NCBI GenBank assembly: GCA_001600055.1
Contig: BCIV01000004.1
Location: 124,001-188,000, forward strand
Direction of reading: 5' to 3'
Length of the DNA: 64,000 bases
Source: Filobasidium wieringae
Taxonomy: Eukaryota > Basidiomycota > Tremellomycetes > Filobasidiales > Filobasidiaceae
The notes under the pieces were generated by a model, which saw only the letters and a program-made list of their open reading frames with translations, ran no database searches and was not told where the DNA came from. Made by a program: the position numbers and the translations under genes. Below are positions 10,808 through 22,459 of the stretch, one piece after another; within the stretch, counting starts at the first letter, position 1, and each line of letters starts with the position of its first letter.

Positions 10808-13343
10808 ATGGACGACGTAAACCACTCCAACGGCTCTGCCCCTATAGTCCGGGGTGACAATGCCAACATCTCCCACAAAGTCGAGAATTATAGTCATCTC
10901 GTGAAAGATGCTGCGACGGCCGATGCGAGTGAACATACCATGAGCGTAAGGGAGGCGTTCAGGATTCATAAGAAGGCCGTGTTCTGGAGTATGGCACTTT
11001 CCGGTGAGTCGGGATGTGTTTTGGAAAAAACGGCAAGAATTCGGGCTCATCGTTCGTCGTTTCAGCTGCATTGGTTATGGAAGGTTACGATGTTGTCATC
11101 GTGAGTGAACATCTATGAGTTCCTCATCTCGGATTTTCCCCTAACCCTCATTCCCGCTACGGTCAGATCGGTTCTTACTACGGTCACCCAGCATTCTTGA
11201 ACCGTTTCGGTGAAACCGCCGCGGATGGTACGAAGTACATTCCAGCACAATGGCAATCAGCCCTATCGAACGGATCTTCTGCAGGAGGAATCATCGGATT
11301 GATGATCAACGGATGGGCTGCTGAGAAGTTCGGACCTAAGCAGACTTATCTCGCTGGGATGGTCCTGATGGCTGCGGCCATTTTCATCCCCTTCTTTTCG
11401 AACTCTTTGGGAGGGTTGGTCGTAAGTAATTTGGTCGATGGAGCTTTGTCTTCGTGGCTAGAATCTGATGATTTCGATACGATCAGGCGGGAGAAGTCGT
11501 CTGTGGTCTCCCTTGGGGTATCTTCCAAGTAAGTCGCGTCTTCTAATCGAGAGGCAAGACACTCCTCCTAATCAGCTTCTACACTTTCAGACTCTGACCA
11601 CAGCTTACGCAGCCGAAGTCTGTCCCATTCAGTTGAGAGGTTATCGTAAGCATCCTTCCCACTTGTGCTCGTAGTATATTTCTGATCAGATATCCCTTCT
11701 CGCAGTTGCAAGGTAAATGCAAACTCACGCGCTACCCGCGCGAGGAAGTAATCGAGACTTACTGATATCGCTTTCGTCTATGATGGATAGTTATGTCAAT
11801 CTTTGTTGGGGAGCGGGAATTCTGCTCTCTTCCGGTGTTGTCAAGGCTACCACGGGGGACATTTCCGATTGGGGGTGAGTTGAGTAGGAATGCGCGAGCC
11901 GAGTAAATGCTGATCAAGGTCGCGTTTGATAAACAGTTGGAGATTGCCCTTTGCCATCCAATGGTCAGTACTCCTTCTACTCAAATTGAAAAGAGATGAG
12001 ACGATTACTGATTCTCCGACTCGCGAACAGGATCTGGCCTGTACCCCTCTTCCTCATGGCTTGTTTCGTCCCGCAATCTCCCTGGTGGCTCGTCCGTCAA
12101 GGTCGTTATGACGATGCCGAGCGTTCCATCCGCCGTCTCACCAACCCCGACTTGTATTCTGAAGCGGATGCCAAGAGGTCCGTGGCAATGATGATCCATA
12201 CTACGGAGATGGAAATCGCCCAGGTAGCCGGAACTAGTTACGTGGATTGTTTCCGGGGGATTGATAGGAGGAGGAGTGAAATTGCTATGATGGTCAGTGA
12301 CTGCTTGATGAATCTAGATGATTAGTGACTAATATCAACTCGACAATAGGTCTTCGCCGGACAACTCCTTTCCGGACAAAACTTGATCGGTCAGGGAGTA
12401 CAGTTCTTGCAAAGAGCTGGAATTGATACCGAAGCTTCCTTCAGCGTCAACATGGGTCTGAACTCGGTGAGTCATGATTCCTGGCTAGACAAGGTCCTTC
12501 CAATCAATCTGATGGATTTTGCAACAGATGTTCGTCATCGGTACCATCGCTTCCTGGGGTTTGATGTACCGTTTCGGTCGTCGGACTCTCTACATTGCCG
12601 GTTTCGTCATGATGGACATTGTCCTACTCATTATCGGTGGTCTATCATTCAACGACTCCAAAGGCTCCTCATGGGCTGCCGGTATCTTACTCATCGTCCT
12701 CAACTTCGCCTACAACTCGACATTGGGTCCGATCTGTTACACCCTTATTTCTGAAGTGGGATCAACTAGGTTGAGACAGAAGACAGTCGTACTGGCCAGG
12801 ATCGCTTATCAGTTGATGAACATTTTGTGCGGAATCTTGGTCCCGAGGATGCTGTCCCCTGCGAGTTGGAACTGGGGAAGCAAAAGTGCTTTCTTCTTCG
12901 TGAGTCGAACCAGGGATAGTAACGAGGCTCTGCTAAATCATCAGATTTGACTGCCCTATAGGTGGGAACGTGTACTTTGACTTTGGTCTACATGATTCTA
13001 CGTCTTCCTGAAACCCGAAACAGGTGAGTTCGAAAATCAATCGGTTTAGCTCCAATCCTTGCGGGCTGACGTAACACCCTCGTCCAGATCTTTCGGAGAA
13101 CTCGATCTCTTGTTCCAAAACCGCGTACCCGCATGGAAATTCGCCTCTACCAAGGTTGACGGTAAGTCTTTTTATCCATATCTCAGTGTCAAGTCGCATG
13201 TGCCTTACTGATGAATTACAACTCGAACAGAATTCAACCTGGATCAGGTCGCCGAGGCGGAGAAACATCAAGACGCACTGGGAGAGAAGGGGGATGGAAA
13301 GGAAGAACCTGTGCTTCATTCGGAATACGCGCTCAATCGATAG
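10808..13343 (+). CDS. MFS alpha-glucoside/maltose-type sugar transporter
   Basis: Plasma-membrane H+/sugar symporter of the SP family, closest in pattern to fungal maltose/alpha-glucoside permeases. Fourteen exons (10808..11003, 11066..11100, 11167..11421, 11487..11528, 11591..11645, 11706..11712, 11791..11874, 11937..11963, 12031..12292, 12350..12466, 12528..12899, 12962..13023, 13088..13161, 13231..13343) give 566 residues. Twelve hydrophobic segments are expected. Visible family motifs are the start of TM1 (MEGYDVVIIGSYYG), the TM4-5 motif EVCPIQLRGY, PQSPWWLVRQGR after TM6, YRFGRRTLY after TM8 and LPETRNRSFGELD after TM12. The sixth exon is only 7 nt; without it the frame and the RGYLASYVNLCW segment are lost. 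Upstream CGG inverted repeats suggest sugar-activator control. The exact sugar cannot be read from the sequence. Confidence 0.88.
11706..11712 (+). other. 7-nt internal micro-exon
   Basis: The seven bases TTGCAAG lie between a CGCAG acceptor and a GTAAAT donor and supply the codons for Leu-Ala plus two bases of Ser in the segment RGYLASYVNLCW. Skipping it leaves the flanking exons out of phase, so the gene model needs it. It was inferred from phase and from the family's conserved TM5 sequence, not from transcripts. Confidence 0.7.
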
Positions 13344-14210
13344 GTTCAGTACAGGCGGACGTGAGACAACGCTCGACGGAGTTGACTGTATATGTAACGA
13401 GAAATATTCCATACTGCTTGCTGCTTGCCTGAGTTGTAAAAGTGTTGATTGGTTGAGAAATATATGCTCGAGATGATATTGCACTTGGACCATTTGAGGG
13501 TTGCAAGAGAGCAAGATAGCTGGGCACGTGATCGACGAGTCTACGGACTGATTTGCGCGCTTGTGGCCTCGTCGTCATCGCACCGAGCTCTCATCGAATC
13601 TCAGCGTTCTCATTGCAAGTTTCCTGCCAAACATCCACCCATACATCCTCTCATCCACCTCGAGGTCTCAGCCAGACAGGATCGTAGGACCTGTAGTTGC
13701 AGTAGTTGAAAGTCTCTCACGGGCGATATCCGTCTTCTGAAAAGGCAGGCTGGATAGACATTGCTAGAGCTCAGTTCGGAGAGATACCCTTTGGCGGCCT
13801 TTCGAGCTTGCGAGGCGCATTATTATACCTACAAAGTGTCCTTTGAGTTCGAGACAACGTGTCGAGTTTCAAAGGCATAAAACCGGGGAAATATACACAA
13901 CCAGGTCAGTACTATGAGTAAATACCAATAGGGATATGTTCTCTGAGCTGTGATCGTTGATATATATACGTCTCAGTAGCAGTCCAAGTAAGCTAAAGGC
14001 CCAAAGTGTGACGAAGCAGTTTCACAGCGGCGATACCGAAGATTTTCTATAAACGATCAATATCGACTGAAGAGATCTTGATTGATACATACTACCATAG
14101 GATTTTATCAAATTCCGAAGTCTCCTTGTCGAGCAACTGGTGAGTTTAATCTTCCTTTGGCACGGTGTATTCCTCTAATTATTCGAAATCCGTTGCCTTT
14201 CGCAGGAACC
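13344..14210. promoter_or_regulatory. Intergenic region and 5' leader of the Smr gene, with a leader intron
   Basis: 867 bp between two forward genes. A GCACGTGATC palindrome is at about 13524..13533 and a TATATATAC box at 13961..13969. Immediately before the next ATG a probable 66-nt 5'UTR intron runs from GTGAGT at 14140 to CGCAG at 14205, leaving GAACC before the ATG. No coding region was recognised. Confidence 0.5.
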
Positions 14211-17200
14211 ATGTCAGGAGCAATCACACCATCTCCATTATCGACTCAATATCCCCATATATCACACTACGTTTCTTCTCTTCTCCAACTGGCCGCTCAG
14301 GAACATGCTAACAGTCCTGCTCAACCAAGCAAAGAGCCGGCTCAATCGACCAGCTCGGCGTCGGTCTCCAGCGAAGGGAAACGCCAACACCCCCTAAGCG
14401 TATCCAGTGCGAGTTCCGACGTGCATGATGACGAAGAAGACGATCGGGATGAGAAGGACGAAACCCAGTCTCGAAAATCTTCATTCCTCTCTTCCTCCTC
14501 TTCTCCTACTCCTATCGGTTCGGAATCGGAGCACGGATCTTCTCCCCGTATCTACAGCCTGAAGCTGGAGATTCCCGGGCAATCCCCTAGACCTCTTTCG
14601 GGAGGCTCGGGATCGTCGATGGATAGGGAGGAGTTGGTCAGGAAGGTGGTTGATTTATTGGGCAAGGAGAAGGAGGAGGAGGTCAAGGTTGTTCTGAAGG
14701 AACGATTAGGTGCCTTGGGTAACGTGAGTATATCATACAGTCGAAGGGGGGGTTGGGAAGCTGATCCGAGTGAATAGGATGAGGCATACATAGATCAGGT
14801 TTGCCTCGAACTGATGCATAAGCACAAGGACGATTTGGAGAGTATACCTTATACTCCATTCAGTGTCACCCCCATCAGAGCAAAAGCTTCCCCCATTCCT
14901 GCTCATGCTCAACCTTTCCGTCCTTTTACGCCTTCCCGTGTACCTTCTTTCAGAGCAAGGACTCCCTTAGGAAGACCTCAGTCACCCGCAGCTGCAGGGA
15001 TCATCGGCTCGGGAAGTCCTAAATTGACAAGGACTATCAGTCAGACTTCGATCAGTGCGAGCTCTGTGCTTGGAGCAGCAGGATTTGGAGTTCCAGGTGT
15101 TTCCCCTAGAGGTTCACCTGCGAGCAGTCCGAAGTTAGCCAATAGGCAGCTTAACTTCTCTTCCGGTGTTGGTAACACTGGTCCATTTTCTCCTGGAGGC
15201 GGACCCTTTGGAGCTCCTGGGTCAGGAACCGTCACGCCTACGGGTAAGATGGGGATGCAGTTGCCCATGCCTTCGAACGTCATAGGTACGGGGATGGACC
15301 CTTGGGCTTCAGCGTTTAGCAAAATCGCTTCACCTTTGGCTACACCGCCTATCATGTCCCGAAGTTCGTCCATGACCGGATTCACTATCGGACAGAACAC
15401 TGAGGATGATGGAGGCTATCCTTTTCCTATCGGTCAGATGCAGGCACAGCCTGTACCTGCTCCTGCTTCTTCCACTGGCGAGAGCTTGCTGGACGATCAG
15501 GAGGGAGTAGACGATATCTTTAGCACGAGCGCCATGAACCGTCACAAGCACATGTTACCTGATGAAGACGATGACGAGTTCTCGCCCTTCAGTAATCCTC
15601 AGGGCAACTCGAATGCCGATTCTCCCGCAAAGAAATTGCTGGCTACCGCCAAGGCTTTCGATCCGACCAAGTTGAACGTTCCTTCGGCTTTCGGTCCGCA
15701 AGGCGGATCGAACACTTTGGGAGGTAGCTTCTTCGGAGGTGGTGGAATGGACATCGCTCAAGGCGATTACAATGACGAGTACTCGAACATGACCAGCGGT
15801 ATGCTTACGCCCGGTGGAACACCTATGGGCCAATCGAACGGACCTGGACCTGAAGACCCCAACTATTTGGGTGAAGGGATGACTCCCTTGGATGTCTTAC
15901 AGTCGGTATTCACTTCACTCCCTACCGGTGATCTTGAAGAGGCGCTCCACAAGACTGGATACAACTTCGAAGAAGCTATGGCACTCCTAATTTCCCAGAA
16001 CGGTGGAACACGGTCAGGTAACTCGGGAGCTGTCACTCCTCACGAGGGAATGATGGGTGGCAATGGCATGCTCGGTGCTCCGCAAGCCAACCGGCCTAAC
16101 GTATTCGCTCCAGGTGGACCTGCTTCGAGGAATCGAGACATGCCGCCTGGTGGGTACTACCAGAACGGTGGTCGAGGTGGATTTGGGATGGGAGGTCCTG
16201 GTAACGCAAGCCCTAGATTCGGTATGGGTCCAAGTGGTACCCGAACTCCTGGCGGTCTGAAGATGTGTCGTTATTATCTCGCTGGAGAGTGTCGGAGATC
16301 GGATTGTCGATTCAGGTTGGTGCAATCACATCGTTCCAATGAAGTGCATAGAAGCTAACCCAGAAATGCCTTACCAGTCATGACGTTGATCGTGCTCTCT
16401 GTCGATTCTGGCTAAGGGGTCAATGCGCGAAAGGCGATCAATGCGAGTGAGTTGTGGCGGCATCATAATCCGAGAGATAATCGCTGATCAGCTGAATGTC
16501 GTTCACAGGTTCATTCACGCAATGCCTTCAGTCGATCCCAACATGCTTACAAACGCAATGTCTCGTATCGAACTGTCTCACGACGGTACTTCTCGTCCTC
16601 GTTCTAGGCCTGACGAGTTCCCTGACTTACATACTGGAATCAACCAGCGAGGCGCAGTCTTTGACCCTTCGCGCAATCGATTCGCCAACGCAGTCAAACG
16701 TCCAAATCAGGGACCTGGTCCCATTTTCAACCATATCAATGCACGGACTGCTCCTGTGATTCCACCCAGTCATCGACCGTTCTCGTCTGGCTCAGGTTTC
16801 AGGAGGAATGCGGGACCAGGTTCTACCGGCCCTCCCATGCCTACACCATCTCCTCGAATCAAGCTTCGACCGCCGACACTGCTCCCGACTTTACCGACTG
16901 GTGCTGCTTTGAATGACATGTACATGGAAGCTCGTCAGACCGCCATCAAGCTTGGGCAATCGCGGAATGCATGCCTGGCTCGTGCTGCTGAAGCATGGAG
17001 AAGAGGTGACGGTGCGACTGCCAAGCGATTCTCCAGAGAGGCCAACGTCTTGAACGAAAGGATGACCGTTGAGACCGCCGATGCTGCAGCAAATCTCGTC
17101 CGCCAGCGTCGTGTTCAGGCTCAAGATGCTATCCGCTCTCGCGGAGAATGGAGCAATGACGCTGACGATAGAAAAGTCAAAGGCAAGGACTGTGCCGGAG

Positions 17201-17609
17201 GGCTCGGTGTGCTTATGGGAGTCGCTGGAACAAACGCTCTCGGAGCTGGGTCAGAAGGACTCTCCTCTGCGGAGCGTGTAGAAGCCCTCTGCGATCTACA
17301 TTTGCTCCATGCGCACGAAGCACAAGATGTTCTAGAGGATTTCTTGATGGCAGTGAGTGCTTCTACGAGACTTGATTGATCGGCATCGTACTGATGTGTC
17401 TGGTATCATTCTAGCTCGAGCGCGAGAATTTCCGTGGTCTAGCTTATGTAGTGGTCGGAGAGGAGCGACACGTCGGTACCCAAGATGCTGGCAGAGGCGC
17501 TTCTCGCTTCCGATTGGCTTCAGGAGTGAAACTCCACTTGCAACGATACGGCTATCCTTGGAGTGAAAGCGCCGGTTGCATCTGCATTGATCCTTTGACG
17601 CACTCTTAA
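14211..17609 (+). CDS. CUE / CCCH zinc finger / DUF1771 / Smr protein
   Basis: Large RNA-associated protein; Smr proteins with CUE and DUF1771 (yeast Cue2 and its kin) cleave mRNA at collided ribosomes, so a role in translation-linked RNA decay is likely but not shown. Exons 14211..14723, 14778..16315, 16378..16446, 16509..17352 and 17415..17609 give 1052 residues. In order: Ser/Pro-rich disordered N-terminus; a CUE-like helical stretch near residues 538-580 (TPLDVLQSVF, TGYNFEEAMALL); two CCCH fingers near 667-710 (spacing pattern C-x7-C-x4-C-x3-H and C-x7-C-x5-C-x3-H); DUF1771 near 842-910; Smr domain from about 965. The Smr DLH motif is kept (CDLHLLH) while the usual TGxG loop reads VGEERH. 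Ends 14 codons after the last Smr strand. Confidence 0.85.
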
Positions 17610-18400
17610 GGATATAAGGTTCGCCGCATCGACGAACAGCTGTACAGATTAGTAAACACATAAGAAACAACGAGAAGAATGACAAAAAGTCAAGAAAAAT
17701 GAAAAGGGTCAACTTCTGGATGGCGCAACACCTCCATCGAGTAGACAGTCGCTGCAAGTCAACAAAGTAGAAAATTTGTACTTATAATGCATCAGCCTTT
17801 GGCAAAGGGAAAGTATACAATGGGATCTAGGTCGACGAGTTCATCAGTGGTGTTAAGTAAGTTATATAAGTCTGATTACTGGTGGACTATTCCAAGACAG
17901 ATGTCGGGACGATATGCTAGTAAAAAGACGTTGAGCTTGACCGTCATGATGCCTCTCTCACGCTTTCAGCGTTCATCGTGATGCGAGCCGAATTCACGAC
18001 CTTTGCTTTCTCATCGGTGCGATATGTAAAACGGCCTGATAAGGCTACCGGCTCCTGACATGACTACCTCCATGTACTGTCGACTTCCATCGCGGCGGTC
18101 TTGATAGTCGTCGACAGTTAGGCTCGATGAAACACAATCAACTGTCCTGTCTAATAGCCGCGAATTTGTTGAGCCACATTCCACTCTACCGGTTGACCTT
18201 GGACTCGACGTGTACGGCACAATAACAATCGGCGGTGTTGATCAAGGGGACATTGTCACTTGAACCGGTGCCCACATGCGCAATTTGATCTCAACTGCAA
18301 TGTGCATATCATAATAGCCACTTGAATAACTCATACTCATGCGCCAGTAAATCAGTAACGAACATCGCAAACGCACCAAACCCCTTGCTTGAATTTCGCC
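17610..18400. other. Intergenic region, no gene seen
   Basis: About 790 bp between two forward genes. I found no recognisable exon, RNA gene or repeat. Short open frames on both strands have no family pattern. It should hold the 3' end of the Smr gene and the promoter of the next gene. Confidence 0.5.
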
Positions 18401-21400
18401 ATGGCGGACAGCGTTGTGGATCGGGGTTCGCCGTTGGACTTGTATCTGCAAGGTATGTGTCCTCCGGAAGATGTCACTGGCCGGTGTCATGCTTTGAAAT
18501 ACGTCTCGTCTGACTCTACTACCTCACCTCGCAGATACAGAGATGCTCATTCCGCACGGACAGACGTTGGCTCTGGACACGAGCGTACCTGCCATCACTT
18601 CCTCTACGAATATCACGCCTATCCATGACAACGACCACACTGATGACGACGACCAGCTTTCTCATCCGGACCACACCATACGCAAACAGAGAAGACGAAA
18701 TGGCATGTTGATTCGTGGCGTGAATCCATCTGCCGCCGACTCGTACACTACCAGCGAAAGTGAAATCGAAAATGAGCGATCACAGTCCGCATCACAATCT
18801 CAACTTTACGACCCCTTTACGGCCCTTGACGCTCATACCATGAACATACAAACTCCTCTATCGCCTCTTGATGGAAGATTTCACTCGCTACGGCATCAGC
18901 AATCCACTACTACTACGCTTCACGAACCGCCTACTCCTATTGCTAGCTTAACACCACCACCCAACTTCCAAGAAAAGTTCCAATACATCATCTGCTCCAG
19001 CGGTCTTCTCGATACAGAGCCCAAAGGCGGTAGGAAACGGACCAGTTCTGGCTATGGGAGATTCTACCGCTCGTTCATGGGTGGAGCTCCATCTGCCAAA
19101 GACCCCGAACGTTCTTCTTTCTCTGCTCCCGGTCCTAAACGACTACGCTTGTCGTTACAATCGCAACCGGGTGCCGAGACAAAATCGATAGCGAGTACAA
19201 CCTATCTCACAGCATCAACGACCTCTTCCAGAAGCAGTACTCCTACGATGACCCTCAATCCCTTACCTATTGTCGACTTTGAACGGCCGCTAGACAGTCC
19301 TTTGTCCAAGGCGGATACAACGGCAACTCTTATGCCGCCTGTTGAAGGAGACAATGATAAAACGCTCAGACAACGTAAAAGACGCCCAAGACCCTCAATA
19401 CAACGATCCCAGTCGACTTCCTCTTCTTTCGCTCCTACCCCGATTTATCGATTCACCTCGCTCCCAGCCTCCTGGTCTTCATTGCTATATGTTCTCGTCA
19501 AACTCTCGACGCGCGGTGCTTGGACCTTGGCTGGTTGTCTGTTTGTCTGGGCATACCTCCAGATGAGTTTGGTCCTCCAGCTTGTCGCATGGGCTCTGCG
19601 ACTGTGCTTCGGATCTTCAGGCGGGAAAGGAAAGGGGAAGAAGGAGAACGTCAAGCGGCGCAGGCGTATTGTACAACCTGAAATACCTCAGGCGGAACAG
19701 AACAACGTGAAACAGGTCGAGAACGTGGTGCTTCCTGGTTCTATCGATTCGGCGACGCTTGATCGAGTGGCCGAGCAATCCTCCGTCGATCTCGCGCCAA
19801 TCCAAGACGAGCGAAATGAGACATCCAGTCAGAGCCTTCAAGGAGCAGCACTGGACATGCTTTCAACCCTTGTCAAAGGCAATGAGGCCTTTGAAACCGT
19901 GGCCGATCAGGTGTTTGACAGACTGACAGAGATTGAGCAGTGAGTAGCATGTCATGCAACCTTTCAGTATACTTCCTGACTGAAACGTACTCCACAGCGA
20001 CGACGAACACAACCCTATGGACGAACCCATGCGTCAGAAGTTGCATGACGCACTGACCGAAATCACTCAGACCATGTCTTCGGCGACGAAATCGCTCACC
20101 CCGCTGGTATCTGACGCAGAGCTTTCCGGACTACTTCAACTTTACAAGATCGACAGCGTTTGTGACGAACTTTTGTCCCCTGGTGAAGATCATTACAAAC
20201 GATACTCCACCTCTAGCCGGGATAGTCTCGGTGACAGAGCATCGAGAGGATCCTACTCTGGACATTCGCGAACCGGAAGACCGGCAACTCCTATCGAATA
20301 TGAGCTACCCGGCTTCGGTCCTATTACCCCTTTGAGTGAAACGAGCGAGGAAGATCAGCCGGAATACCCGTTTCCGCATGCTATGAGCGGCCACCTTAGC
20401 CGGCACCGTATGGCTAGCGAAATGCAGCCGCCTCCTGTGTCTATGCGACCATTACCCTCGAGACTGCGATCGTCTAGATCTGCATCGTGTCTTCGTAAAA
20501 TCAACACCGCGAACGAAGACAAGTTCACTCCCCTACCTGTTCCCAGTCCTCGACCCTCGAGTGCATTCGGACAGAACAGCTGGAACGCGCGGAATAGGAA
20601 ACGTACAACGAGCCTGGTAGGCGGGCTCAGTGGTCTATACCGAAGCAACAGTGGCGCTTCACAAAGAGCGGACTCTGCAACGCGTTCACGATTCGGTCGT
20701 AGTCAACATCGGGGAACGCCATCACAACCATCGAACTTGAACGCATCTCATGGTTGGCAATCGAACAAAGACCGATCGAATGTCGTTCGTCCACCTTCCC
20801 GTGCCTCTCAGGGTGGCGGGCAAGCGCTTGTCGAAGATAGTTCGACATCAGGGCCAGTAGCCATCCCTGTTCCTGCACCATCAGCCTCCAAGCTGCGTCC
20901 CTTACGACTATCTGCTTCTGCAATCGGATCAGATCGTCTTTCCAAATCATACGAAACGCCAAACACTGCTGTACCGCTCATCTCTCCAGCTCTCAGCGAT
21001 TTCTCCAGCACAAGTTTCCGTTCCCGCAACGAAAATGAGCCTTTGCCAGGTTCACATCAACGCAAACGCAGCAGTCTGCAGTCTCTTGGCTTTAGGAGGC
21101 CGTCGAGTGTCGCGGCCCTACGCCCTACCGACTCGCCTCGGAACGCACGGCCGCCTTCTCGTCCCGAAACAAACCTAGAAAGCGGAATGGCAGAGTTCGT
21201 CAAGGGACTTCCTGTTGATCTGGTTTCTTCATTGACCAGACGGGCTAGCGGCGATCCGGGTCATAGCTCCAGGTCGTCACATCAGTCCTTCTACCAATCC
21301 CGCCTCGATCATCACATGAATGATCCTGACAACCATAGCGGCAATACACAAGAGGGCCTTTTCCGTTTGTCGGGGCCGTCGCGTCCCAGTTCTATCTACC

Positions 21401-22383
21401 CAACCAATACCGTCGAACCGCTTACCATTTCTTCCCTGCGAATCATGTACAAAGAGATGCATAGCAAGAGACGCCAAACGGCTTGCTATCTCCTAGCTTT
21501 GCACTTTGACAACCAGCGAACGGATCCTGTGGCACTTGCTAGATACTGGGCAGACATACATGCGGTTCTCACAAATGCGAAATCAGTTCTGACTCAGGCC
21601 ACGAGTGAGATGGAGGGAATGCTGGAAAAGAGCTCTCTAGGGCAACCGTGGTGTTTGTCTCCGAATGGCAATGCCTTCGCCCCCAAGCCAAGCGATACGA
21701 GGTTACTGCAACGAGAATTGGATGATCTCGGCGAGATCATCAATCTAGCCGGCCAACGGATACATACTGTCAAGCAGATGACATCCGCCCAAGCAGGGAA
21801 CCATGCTATGCTGGTACGACAGTCTGATTTGCTGCGAGAGGAACTCGGCCAGATGATTGGTCGATGGGAACGAGGCCGCGCCATAGTAAACCGTATGACT
21901 GGTCAGGAGGGAATTTCATTATCGAAAGCACAGACCTTCAGTGAAACACCTTGGGTCGACGTCCTCTCTGATCGCGAGGCCAATACCTCAACGGACATGT
22001 CGTTACCATCTATACCCTCAATGGACGAGATAGATCCTGATATTGACGTCCACAAGTCCCGAGACGATGCTACGGACTATCTGTTAGACTCCGCTTCACC
22101 GGCTATCTTGCCGCCTGTCGGTACTGAAGCTGTTTTCGAGGATTACGTTGAACGACTGCTACCGCTTCGAGCGCTCACCAACGAGGGACGAAAACTGACG
22201 CGGGAAGATCGTATCAAAGCTACTAGATCAGCTCGCGAGCAGAATAGAGCAAAACGAGAAGGAGACGAGAACTGTCCTCCAACTGGAGCGGATGTACCGG
22301 TACAAGGCCAGAAGCAGAGGAACGGAGAGATGATGGGCGAACTGAAAGAAGTCATCGCGCTTTTGAGAAACCGCAATGCGTGA
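18401..22383 (+). CDS. Vezatin/Inp2-like membrane protein (tentative)
   Basis: Exons 18401..18452, 18535..19939 and 19998..22383 give 1263 residues in frame. A single hydrophobic region of about 40 residues (near 334-375) could form one long or two short membrane segments; it is followed by a strongly basic patch (KGKGKK, KRRRR). Regions with predicted helices lie near 440-520 and around residues 950-1120, the latter beginning with MYKEMHSKRRQTACYLLALHF. That layout, a membrane hairpin followed by a helical domain carrying an (M/L)HxxRR..C.LLAL motif, recalls fungal vezatin-family proteins with the myosin-binding motif of peroxisomes (Inp2-like, peroxisome inheritance). The rest is Ser/Arg/Pro-rich and disordered. 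The family call is from memory of the motif only; treat it as an unknown membrane protein if a profile search fails. Confidence 0.45.
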
Positions 22384-22459
22384 AGAGTGGGCATGATTAG
22401 ATTTTCTAAATGACAGTGATATGCCATGTACAAGCAATATGATACGAATGATACCCTGA

